In this document: positions 44,091-51,740 of the stretch, piece by piece
How positions within the stretch are numbered: the first letter of the stretch is position 1
Layout of the letters: the number at the start of each line of letters is the position of its first letter
The notes under the pieces: model-generated
The model's input: the letters and a program-made list of their open reading frames with translations, nothing else
Database searches by the model: none
What the model was told of the DNA's origin: nothing
Translations under genes and position numbers: made by a program
Source of the DNA: Sphingobacterium kitahiroshimense
GTDB lineage: Bacteria; Bacteroidota; Bacteroidia; Sphingobacteriales; Sphingobacteriaceae
Direction: 5' to 3'
DNA length: 64,000 nt
Assembly: GCF_025961315.1 (NCBI RefSeq)
Contig: NZ_JAOQNK010000001.1
Coordinates: 806,001-870,000 of the forward strand

Positions 44091-44591
44091 ATGACTATAC
44101 GAAATACCTTCCTTTTTTTAAGTATAATCTCCTTGGGATGTACAAATCAAAAGACTAAAGTAAACGATAAAAAGACAACTGATAGCTTATCCAAAGTGAC
44201 AGATAGTTCAATAATCGGCAATTTAACCGCCATACAACCGGTTAAAACTGATTCCACTCTGGGAAAATTATTGATCCGTACTTTTGAAGGAAAAGCTTCT
44301 TCATCTTCGCAATACACATTAATCGTTCTAAATCAAGAATATAGTGGTGATGGACAGTTCTCTATCAGTATCTATGATAACAGGAATAAAAAATTGGTCG
44401 TAGCACAAGGTAAAAGATATACGTTACGAGGTGAGAATGACACCACACTATGGCAGTTTGTAACGAATGATGATAAATATAGTTTTGAATTTTTAGTTAA
44501 TGCGGCTGACTCAATTACATTGGTCAATAATCCTTATAGTCAAGATAACCCTATTTTAAAAATGATTTCAAGTGAAAAAATAACGAACTAG
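44091..44591 (+). CDS. Small lipoprotein, possibly NlpE-like
   Basis: This 166-residue protein has an SPII signal (lipobox LGC, Cys17), a Lys/Asp/Ser-rich linker (about 20-45), and a C-terminal beta domain with QGKRYTLRGENDTTLWQFV. That stretch recalls the end of NlpE/copper-resistance-like beta-barrel lipoproteins, but the similarity is slight. It stands alone; 43802-44090 upstream shows no clear promoter. Function is uncertain. Confidence 0.6.
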   Translation: MTIRNTFLFLSIISLGCTNQKTKVNDKKTTDSLSKVTDSSIIGNLTAIQPVKTDSTLGKLLIRTFEGKASSSSQYTLIVLNQEYSGDGQFSISIYDNRNKKLVVAQGKRYTLRGENDTTLWQFVTNDDKYSFEFLVNAADSITLVNNPYSQDNPILKMISSEKITN

Positions 44592-44679
44592 TATATTGGG
44601 GCACCGTAAATTTAATACACTACATACTCAGTTCTTTCTTAATCAATAAGCTTACGTTCAAATATCTGCTTCTGGTTTG

Positions 44680-45513
44680 TTATCCAGCCGTTTTCTCTCT
44701 ATATTTTTTTAAACTCAGTCCATGATGGCGTTTAAAAAATTTATTAATATGACTTTCATCCGCAAATCCAAATTCATGTGCAATCTCATGAACTCTTTTA
44801 TCACTAAACCTTAATCGATGTTCTATTAAGCGGATCCGATAGGAAGAGATATACTGTTGTATAGATTCATGACATTGTTTACGAAAATAGCTTCCGAGAT
44901 AAGTGGAAGATAGTCCAAATTTTTCGGCCATTACTCCTATTTTTAAAAATTCGGGTTGCCGTATATTTTCCTGTATATAATCCAATAATTGCAGTATGCG
45001 TGTATCTGCAGTCTGTGAAATATGCTCTGGTTTAACAATCGCAATATTCCTTGCTGCTAAGACAATAATAGCATTGACCAGATGTCTTCTCAAATCTTCA
45101 TTATAATGCCCATGCTCTTCGCATGCCTGTTGAAGATTTTGCATCAGCAAGCTGACCATCTGCTTGTCTTCCTTATTGACGAGCACAGATCCCGACAAAT
45201 GAGAGGCATTGTATAATAAGCATTCTATATGGTCGATGCTTTTCCATTGATATTCTTTTATGTAGTTTTCGCCAAAGCGTACGACCATAAACTCATTCAT
45301 TCCATCGAGATCAAATTCATGACAATCATGTGGTGTCAAAAGAAATAAGTCTCCTGGAAAATAATCAAATTTATTTCCATTGACACCGTGTTTTCCTTTG
45401 CCGGAGATAACATATACGAGTTCAAAGAAATTAAACTGTCGATCACGTAAAGGACATACTGAAACTTGTTCGTAAAAAACTTCTAAGGATTGATAGATAT
45501 TTTCTCTTGCCAT
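44680..45513 (-). CDS. AraC family transcriptional regulator
   Basis: With the ATG at 45513 this is a 277-residue regulator; a longer frame adds eight residues. It has an N-terminal cupin (NFFELVYVISGKGKHGVNG) and a C-terminal double helix-turn-helix (FLKIGVMAEKFGLSSTYLGSYFRKQ and VHEIAHEFGFADESHINKFFKRHHGLSLKKYR). It is divergent from the reductase-hydrolase-oxidoreductase operon across 83 bp and is likely its regulator. A TACCTTTG box lies only about 5 bp upstream of the ATG, which would make the transcript nearly leaderless. Confidence 0.9.
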   Translation of the reverse strand: MARENIYQSLEVFYEQVSVCPLRDRQFNFFELVYVISGKGKHGVNGNKFDYFPGDLFLLTPHDCHEFDLDGMNEFMVVRFGENYIKEYQWKSIDHIECLLYNASHLSGSVLVNKEDKQMVSLLMQNLQQACEEHGHYNEDLRRHLVNAIIVLAARNIAIVKPEHISQTADTRILQLLDYIQENIRQPEFLKIGVMAEKFGLSSTYLGSYFRKQCHESIQQYISSYRIRLIEHRLRFSDKRVHEIAHEFGFADESHINKFFKRHHGLSLKKYREKTAG

Positions 45514-45517
45514 GATG

Positions 45518-45525
45518 CAAAGGTA
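45518..45525 (-). promoter_or_regulatory. Candidate -7 box very close to the AraC start
   Basis: The minus strand reads TACCTTTG. If used, the transcript would begin at or near the start codon. Confidence 0.3.
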
Positions 45526-45571
45526 CCCAAATAACACTTAATTGTACCTGTTTTCACCTCCTTTTTCAGTC

Positions 45572-45579
45572 TATTTTTG
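45572..45579 (+). promoter_or_regulatory. Candidate -7 box of the oxidoreductase operon
   Basis: TATTTTTG matches TAnnTTTG with a leader of about 11 nt to the ATG at 45597. Confidence 0.45.
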
Positions 45580-45596
45580 CTAATAAAAATTAAGAT

Positions 45597-46544
45597 ATGA
45601 AGGCAATTGTGTTAGAAAAATTTGGCGAGGTAGAAAATCTGATTTATAAGGATATTGAAAAGCCTATATTAAAACCGGATGAAGTACTGATTGAAGTAAA
45701 AGCAATTGGTGTCAATCCTGTGGATGTTAAGGTCCGCAGTAGACAAGCTCCTCTTGCAGAAGATTTAATCAGGTATGATCCATTGATCTTGGGATGGGAT
45801 GTTTCTGGAGTGGTAATAGAGGTTGGAAGTTTGGTTAAAAAATTTGGGATTGGTGATGAAGTATTTGGAATGGTCAATTTCGTCGGACATGGACGTGCTT
45901 ATGCTGAATTTGTTGCGGCACCAGAATCGCATCTTGCCTTGAAACCTAATCGGATCAGTCATATTGAAGCTGCTGCCAGTACTTTGGCTGCATTAACAGC
46001 GTGGCAAGCATTTACCACATATGGAAAACTGCGCACTCATGATGTCGTATTGATCCATGCCGCATCTGGTGGCGTTGGTCATTTCGCAGTACAGATAGCA
46101 AAATATATGGGCGCTTATGTCATCGCGACATCATCGGTACAGAATCGTGATTTCTTGCTCAACATAGGGGCTGATGAACATATTGATTACAACTCAACGG
46201 AATTTGAACAGGTCCTTTCGAATGTCGATTTTGTACTGGAGTCACTGGGGGGTGCTAATTTTCAAAAGTCAGTTCAGGTTTTAAAACCTTTTGGCACTAT
46301 CGTAGCCCTGCCATCGGGACATACGAAAGATGATGAGTTAAAAGCTCGTGAAAAAAATCTTCACGCCTGCTTTTTTATGTCTGTCTATAGTGATGGAGCG
46401 GCTATGCAACAAATTGCGCATTTATTAGAAACGGGTATTCTGAAACCTCATATCTCACATGTTTTCAATTTTGATCAGATGAGAGAAGCGCATCTGCAAA
46501 TTGAATCTGGGAGAACGGTAGGTAAAGTGGTTGTACAATTTTAA
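45597..46544 (+). CDS. Zinc-independent MDR-family quinone oxidoreductase
   Basis: This 315-residue NADPH-dependent enzyme belongs to the medium-chain dehydrogenase/reductase family. It shows the GroES-like N-terminus (GVNPVDVKVRSR), LGWDVSGVVIEVG, and the nucleotide-binding HAASGGVGHFAVQIAKYMGAYVIATSS. The structural and catalytic zinc Cys residues are absent, as in quinone or enone reductases. It is first gene of a three-gene unit with a 14-bp gap to the esterase. It probably reduces quinones or enals. Confidence 0.9.
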   Translation: MKAIVLEKFGEVENLIYKDIEKPILKPDEVLIEVKAIGVNPVDVKVRSRQAPLAEDLIRYDPLILGWDVSGVVIEVGSLVKKFGIGDEVFGMVNFVGHGRAYAEFVAAPESHLALKPNRISHIEAAASTLAALTAWQAFTTYGKLRTHDVVLIHAASGGVGHFAVQIAKYMGAYVIATSSVQNRDFLLNIGADEHIDYNSTEFEQVLSNVDFVLESLGGANFQKSVQVLKPFGTIVALPSGHTKDDELKAREKNLHACFFMSVYSDGAAMQQIAHLLETGILKPHISHVFNFDQMREAHLQIESGRTVGKVVVQF

Positions 46545-46558
46545 AGCAATTTGAAATC

Positions 46559-47515
46559 TTGTTGGGGAATATAGATCCAGAATTATTAGAGGCTATTGCT
46601 GCTAGTCCTTACAGTAAAATAAAATATGAATATCTGCTACAAAACGATCCTACAAAAATCAGAGCGGAAGAACTACGTTTGTCTTTAAACGAAGAGCCTT
46701 TGATTATACCAGAGCAATTACTTGTTGAAAATATGCTAATTCCCTCTTCCCAGTCTGAAGAACCGATACGTTTGAGAATCTACAAACCAAAAGCTAAGCA
46801 AGATTTACCGGTATTGTTATATTTTCATGGTGGCGCATTTATATATGGAACTCCGGAGCAGTATGATTTTATACTCTTTGAATTAGCACTTGAAGTGGGT
46901 ATGCTTATCGTTTCTGTCGATTATCGATTAGCTCCAGAATATCCTTTTCCTGCAGCTATTGAAGACGGCTACGATACCTTATTATGGCTCTATGAAAATG
47001 TGAGCAAACTGGACGGAAATAAAAATATGATCATTATCGGTGGCAGCAGTGCAGGTGCGACAATCGCTGCATCGATTACTCACCTAGCCCGGGATAAAAA
47101 GAATAAGATGATCCAACATCAATATTTACTTTATCCTCCTATGTGCGATACGTTGAAGAGTCCATCGATGGACAGTTTAGCAAAAGCACCGATGCAAACA
47201 AAAATAGCGGCTACATGGATGTGGAAGCATTATTTATGGAACGTAAGAACTCATGTCCCCAAATACGGGGTGCCATTGCATGAAGTTAATTTTCATCATT
47301 TACCCCATGCGACCATCGTTGTCTGTGAATTTGATCCTTTAAAAGATGAAGGAAAATTGTACGCGGAAAAATTATGTTTAGCTGGCACTTCGGTCGAATT
47401 ATTGGAAATAAAAGGTGCAGTACATGCCTTTGATTTTTTCCCTTGTCTATTATCGGAAACCTTTTATGCACAGCAAATCGAACTGTTTAAGAAAATTATC
47501 AATCAGAAAAAATGA
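46559..47515 (+). CDS. HSL-family alpha/beta hydrolase (esterase)
   Basis: This 318-residue enzyme starts with TTG (46559, or the next codon 46562); the next ATG would cut into the cap domain. It carries the HSL oxyanion motif HGGAF, the nucleophile elbow GGSSAGA, Asp in CEFDPLKDEG and His in GAVHAFD, a complete catalytic triad. It hydrolyses short-chain esters in the cytoplasm; the substrate is unknown. The stop overlaps the next ATG (ATGA), so translation is coupled to the flavodoxin-fold gene. Confidence 0.9.
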   Translation: MLGNIDPELLEAIAASPYSKIKYEYLLQNDPTKIRAEELRLSLNEEPLIIPEQLLVENMLIPSSQSEEPIRLRIYKPKAKQDLPVLLYFHGGAFIYGTPEQYDFILFELALEVGMLIVSVDYRLAPEYPFPAAIEDGYDTLLWLYENVSKLDGNKNMIIIGGSSAGATIAASITHLARDKKNKMIQHQYLLYPPMCDTLKSPSMDSLAKAPMQTKIAATWMWKHYLWNVRTHVPKYGVPLHEVNFHHLPHATIVVCEFDPLKDEGKLYAEKLCLAGTSVELLEIKGAVHAFDFFPCLLSETFYAQQIELFKKIINQKK

Positions 47516-48141
47516 AAAAAATAGTTGTTATCAACGGGCATCCGGATAAATTAAGTTTCAATAGTGCTCTGGCAAATGCTTATATCAAAGCGGCGAAAGA
47601 ATCAGGTGCTGAAGTACGTTATATTGCTCTTGCCGATTTGGACTTTAATCCTAATTTACAATTTGGCTATAGGCAGAGAATGGAACTGGAGCCCGATCTG
47701 CTCCAAGCGCTGCAAACCATTCAATGGGGTGAGCATCAGGTATGGATTCATCCACTCTGGTGGCTCGGCATGCCTGCTCTGATGAAAGGTTTTTTTGACC
47801 GAGCATTTCTACCCGGTATTACATTTAGAAAGTCTAAACAGGGTCTAAATGTGGGTTTACTTCAAAACAAGACTGCTAGAATCATAACCACAGTGGGTGA
47901 TCTAAACCTAAAAACTTATAAAGAGGTTTATGGATCCAGTGGATTGATTCAATTAAAAAATGGTATTCTTGAATACTGTGGTATCACTTCGATTCAAAGT
48001 AGTTTTATTGGACCTCTTGAAAATTTTGATGAAGCTGATCGATTGAAAGCATTAAACGATGTTGCAGATTTAGCGATAGATGATGCAAAAGCGCTACCTA
48101 TCGGCATAGTAGCTGATGATAGCATCCCATATATTGGATGA
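47512..48141 (+). CDS. Flavodoxin-fold NAD(P)H:quinone oxidoreductase
   Basis: This 209-residue flavoprotein is of the NQO/MdaB family. It has an N-terminal FMN/FAD-binding VVINGHPDKLSFNSALANAY, HPLWWLGMPALMKGFFDRAFLPGITF (the WW-x-P-A-x-LKG family hallmark) and a TTVGD loop. It catalyses two-electron reduction of quinones or similar electrophiles. It is last gene of the operon and is followed by a very strong terminator. With the upstream reductase and esterase it suggests an electrophile response controlled by the divergent AraC. Confidence 0.92.
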   Translation: MKKIVVINGHPDKLSFNSALANAYIKAAKESGAEVRYIALADLDFNPNLQFGYRQRMELEPDLLQALQTIQWGEHQVWIHPLWWLGMPALMKGFFDRAFLPGITFRKSKQGLNVGLLQNKTARIITTVGDLNLKTYKEVYGSSGLIQLKNGILEYCGITSIQSSFIGPLENFDEADRLKALNDVADLAIDDAKALPIGIVADDSIPYIG

Positions 48142-48147
48142 ACACAT

Positions 48148-48193
48148 CATTAAAAAGCTCATCTGTATTTTATTGCAGATGAGCTTTTTAATG
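48148..48193. terminator. Strong bidirectional terminator
   Basis: A perfect 18-bp stem (48148-48165 with 48176-48193) with a 10-nt loop separates the convergent oxidoreductase and GH92 genes. Confidence 0.9.
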
Positions 48194-48225
48194 ATGGTTA
48201 TACATAACCTACCTGAATCAATGGT

Positions 48226-51200
48226 TTAATGATGCATAAGCCCCCACTGTTTATTTGGTTCAGACCCCATTTCTAGGACAAGCTCTCCTCCTTTCAGAAG
48301 CTCGGAAGCATCAAAATAAAATGTATCAAGTTTCTTTCCATTCAGGGTTGCGGCCTGCACGTAGATATTCTGTTTGCTGCTGTTATTGGCTTTGATCACG
48401 AATTGCTTTCCTCTACCGTATCGGTTATCCAGTTTAATTTTGATCTCTTTGAACATGGGGCTTCCAATTTCATATACCGGATTGCTTCGCGTACCTCCAT
48501 CCATCTGGAATAAACCGATTGCAGTCATGATATACCATGCACTCATCTGTCCTTGATCTTCATCACCGAGATAGGCATTGGAAATGCCTTGTCCATAATA
48601 CCTTTCGGCGATAGAACGGCTATATTTTTGCGTGAGCCAAGGTTTGTTCATGTAATTAAAAATATAGGCAAAATGCATCGATTGCTGATTACCTTGTACA
48701 ACGGGGTAATCCCAGTATTGATCATTTGGCCCATTATAACGCCATTTTTCACTTTCTCCAAATCCCCATTCCAATCGCTTTAACAGCACATCTTCACCGA
48801 TCCATTTGGAAAGCCCAGGTAGATCCTGAGGGACAAAGAAGGTTAATTGCCATGCATTACCTTCTACGTAATGATGGTTTGCTCCAGATTTGAATGGATC
48901 AAAGTCTTTTAACCATTCGCCTTTTGAATCTTTCATCCGGGCATAGCCGGTTGATGGATCGATTGCATTTTTCCACCAGGTTCCCCGGTCATTAAAATAT
49001 GCATAATCGTCAGTTTTGTTTAATGATTTGGCAAATTGACCTACCGTCCAGTCATCATAGCTATATTCTAAACTATTGGAAAAACGGCCCAGATCTGATG
49101 GTACATATTTATATTTTAAATACACATCCAGATCTCTATTGCCCGCAAATCCTCCTTCAAATTTCAGCGGGCTGGTCATCTGCATTTTCTTAACGGCTGT
49201 AAAAGCCTTTTCTACATCATAATCACGAATTCCCATCTGATATGCTCCGACGATCAGCGGAATTTCATGTTCTGCAACCATCACTGGTATATACTCCATT
49301 CCTGCTGGTCCCTTAGCTAACCAGCCGTCGGCATCGTACATCGCTAATTGTGATTTAACCCATTTGTTTGACCATTCAGGAGTCACCAAATTCCAAAATT
49401 GATTCAGATTCCAAAAGGTATTCCAGAATGCATCACATCCAAGTGCTAGATCATTCTTGTTCGTGAGTGTACGAACTACTTCACGTGAATCTCGCCATTG
49501 CCCGTTAATATCGCTAAATGTGTTTCTACTGGCAAGTGCACGGTACATATTGGTGTAGAATTTCTCTTTCTCCAAATAATCGTCGGAGGTGATTTCCAAG
49601 CGGTCGAGTAACTCATTCCAGACATCGTGTTGATGTGCTACAACCTGATCGAAAGACCATTGAAAAGGTTGGGTGATTTCCTGATGCAAATTCTCTTCGG
49701 CATTTTCGATACTAACATAGGATATGCCTGTGCGCAATTGAACTGTTTTTTGTTTCCTGACATCAAATTCAACAAACATGCCGGCTTCTGTCACCTGCTT
49801 ACCTTCGCCATCTTGGCCAGAACTGACCTGGTCACCTTTCCATGTTCCGAAGTTGATAATGGGACGATCAAACTCGATTGCAAAATGAACAATGTAATCT
49901 TGTTTTGCATCGGTAGACCACACATTTTCAGATAGCTGACTGCTATACCCAATGATCTTAGTGTCTGATACTTTCTTTAGTTTATAATCTAAAATCTGGT
50001 AAGGATACTCGCCGTTAGCTTTGAGGTCGATCATCACCCGGCCTGTATCGGATCTGTTGAAAGTATAACGTTGAAAACTTGCTCGCGTTGTCTGTGTGAT
50101 GTCCACATCGATATCGTGATCGGTCAAATTGACGTGATAGGATCCTAATGGAGCACGTTCGGTTGTCTTATCAATCTGTGAGCGATATCCTGATTCGGGG
50201 TCGTATTGATCTCCGACCTTAACCTGCAGTTTTCCTGATGTCGGAAAGGTTCCTAACCCTCCCATTGTCCATTCATGGATATGACTAAAGGAACCGATCG
50301 ATTCTATTGAGGGTTCATAACCTGCCTGCCAACCAATATTTTGATTATCAGGACTGATCTTCACCATACTAAATGGCATCCAGGGTCCCGGGGCAATCAT
50401 CCATCGCGAATGAGCTGTACCAATCATGGTATTAACATAGTCGGAGGCACCTCCAAGTCTTTTCTGTTCTCGTGTCACCTGCAAACGATCTGTTAATTTA
50501 TCATTGATGTAAATTTCACATATACTTTGCTTTCGTTTTTTTACGGGATCAAGGGGAACTTCTAGCATGGATAAGCCCTTGTCTAAACTTCCTTGATAGA
50601 CGGATTTACCATCTATAAGAACCCGGATACGCTGGGCATTTTTTAGACGAAGCACCTCTACCAAAAGATTCTGCACACGTCCTTTAGGACCATTAGATTC
50701 GAAATCAGCAACCTTGATCTGCTTTACCAAAGCATCATAATTTGTGATCAATTTTGAATTTGCCGGCCCTAGCAAACGAAAAGAATCAAATTCAACCCAT
50801 CCACCTTTCAAAACTGTTAAAGTAATATGGTTATATCCTGCGCGAATTACAGACGGATCAGGTTTTATGATGAGCTTCTTCTTCCCCAAAGCTCCAACTC
50901 CAGGTTGTCCTGTACCGGCTCCATTAGTAATATCATAATTATAATTTCGACCATTAATAGATAGCTGCAAGGTTGGATGATTTTTAGGATCCGAATTCAC
51001 AAGGTCTACTTCCAATACATAAGGCTCATTGCCAGATGCTTTATCCAAAGCGTAATAGAAATTAAGGAAATGAGTCCGTAAACCTGAAGTAGGCCCTGTA
51101 CCCCCCCACTCGTTTGCGGGCCCTGGAAGAACATAGGGCAATTCCGTATTTAGCTGGCTTTGACCAATGATCACCTGTCTGTCTTCATATCCCATATCAT

Positions 51201-51363
51201 GAGCCAAAAAATTCTTATAATCTCCTGGTGCTAATGCAAATTCTGCACTCGAACCATCAGGTTTACCCAATTGCCAAATTACATTTTGCTGTGCTAAGGC
51301 CTCCTGTCCAAAAGCAAGAAAAAATAATCCTGTTGCTACTAAAAATTTATTTCGTTTATTCAT
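48226..51363 (-). CDS. Two-domain GH92 family glycosidase
   Basis: This 1045-residue exported protein (signal peptide 1-24, ALAQ) has two parts. Residues 25-200 form a beta-sandwich like the C-terminal carbohydrate-binding domain of rhamnogalacturonan lyases (VIWQLGKPDGSSAEF...GWVEFDSFRLLG). Residues about 310-1040 form a GH92 module (YVNTMIGTAHSRWMIAPG, YVEGNAWQLTFFVPQD, GDEDQGQMSAWYIMTAIGLF). The catalytic acid Glu834 and Asp934/Asp936 are present. The usual His-Glu-Asn-Glu-Pro segment reads Gln-Gly-Asn-Gln-Gln (891-894 region), so acceptor-site specificity should differ from alpha-1,2-mannosidases. It is divergent from the glycosidase at 51741 and has no SusC/D nearby. Confidence 0.9.
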   Translation of the reverse strand: MNKRNKFLVATGLFFLAFGQEALAQQNVIWQLGKPDGSSAEFALAPGDYKNFLAHDMGYEDRQVIIGQSQLNTELPYVLPGPANEWGGTGPTSGLRTHFLNFYYALDKASGNEPYVLEVDLVNSDPKNHPTLQLSINGRNYNYDITNGAGTGQPGVGALGKKKLIIKPDPSVIRAGYNHITLTVLKGGWVEFDSFRLLGPANSKLITNYDALVKQIKVADFESNGPKGRVQNLLVEVLRLKNAQRIRVLIDGKSVYQGSLDKGLSMLEVPLDPVKKRKQSICEIYINDKLTDRLQVTREQKRLGGASDYVNTMIGTAHSRWMIAPGPWMPFSMVKISPDNQNIGWQAGYEPSIESIGSFSHIHEWTMGGLGTFPTSGKLQVKVGDQYDPESGYRSQIDKTTERAPLGSYHVNLTDHDIDVDITQTTRASFQRYTFNRSDTGRVMIDLKANGEYPYQILDYKLKKVSDTKIIGYSSQLSENVWSTDAKQDYIVHFAIEFDRPIINFGTWKGDQVSSGQDGEGKQVTEAGMFVEFDVRKQKTVQLRTGISYVSIENAEENLHQEITQPFQWSFDQVVAHQHDVWNELLDRLEITSDDYLEKEKFYTNMYRALASRNTFSDINGQWRDSREVVRTLTNKNDLALGCDAFWNTFWNLNQFWNLVTPEWSNKWVKSQLAMYDADGWLAKGPAGMEYIPVMVAEHEIPLIVGAYQMGIRDYDVEKAFTAVKKMQMTSPLKFEGGFAGNRDLDVYLKYKYVPSDLGRFSNSLEYSYDDWTVGQFAKSLNKTDDYAYFNDRGTWWKNAIDPSTGYARMKDSKGEWLKDFDPFKSGANHHYVEGNAWQLTFFVPQDLPGLSKWIGEDVLLKRLEWGFGESEKWRYNGPNDQYWDYPVVQGNQQSMHFAYIFNYMNKPWLTQKYSRSIAERYYGQGISNAYLGDEDQGQMSAWYIMTAIGLFQMDGGTRSNPVYEIGSPMFKEIKIKLDNRYGRGKQFVIKANNSSKQNIYVQAATLNGKKLDTFYFDASELLKGGELVLEMGSEPNKQWGLMHH

Positions 51364-51602
51364 ACTGTTTAGTTTATTGGTTATCCTTAAAAAAATATCT
51401 GCTTTCTGATCGAATTCAAAAATGGGATCACACGAAAATATTCAATTAAAAATAGACACAATCATCACTGGTTTAAAAGGTAATTATTTGACAAGATTTA
51501 AAATAAATATCGATTTTTCAATCGATGCCATGCAGGTATAATTAAAATTTAACTACACTTAATATGCATCACGCGTCTCATCTATAATACAATAATAAAA
51601 CT

Positions 51603-51647
51603 TTGTACGTACATATGCAAGGATAAATATTAGATTGTACATACATA
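51603..51647. promoter_or_regulatory. Direct repeats between divergent glycosidase genes
   Basis: TTGTACGTACATA (51603-51615) and TTGTACATACATA (51635-51647) differ at one position. They lie 32 bp apart start to start, about three helical turns. They are likely paired regulator sites. Nothing else is evident in 51364-51740. Confidence 0.4.
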
Positions 51648-51740
51648 CTTATAAAAATTAAAAATTACAGCCTTTTATTCATACTGGATTAACAATGGAA
51701 TGGGTTTTATTCCTTATCTTATTGTCCAAAACCGATTATA

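Noticed and set aside
48682..48690. Reading the GNQQ segment of the second GH92 as loss of the catalytic acid
   Set aside because: The acid is the Glu of the YVEGNAWQ motif (Glu834), which is present; GNQQ corresponds to the acceptor-site segment instead.
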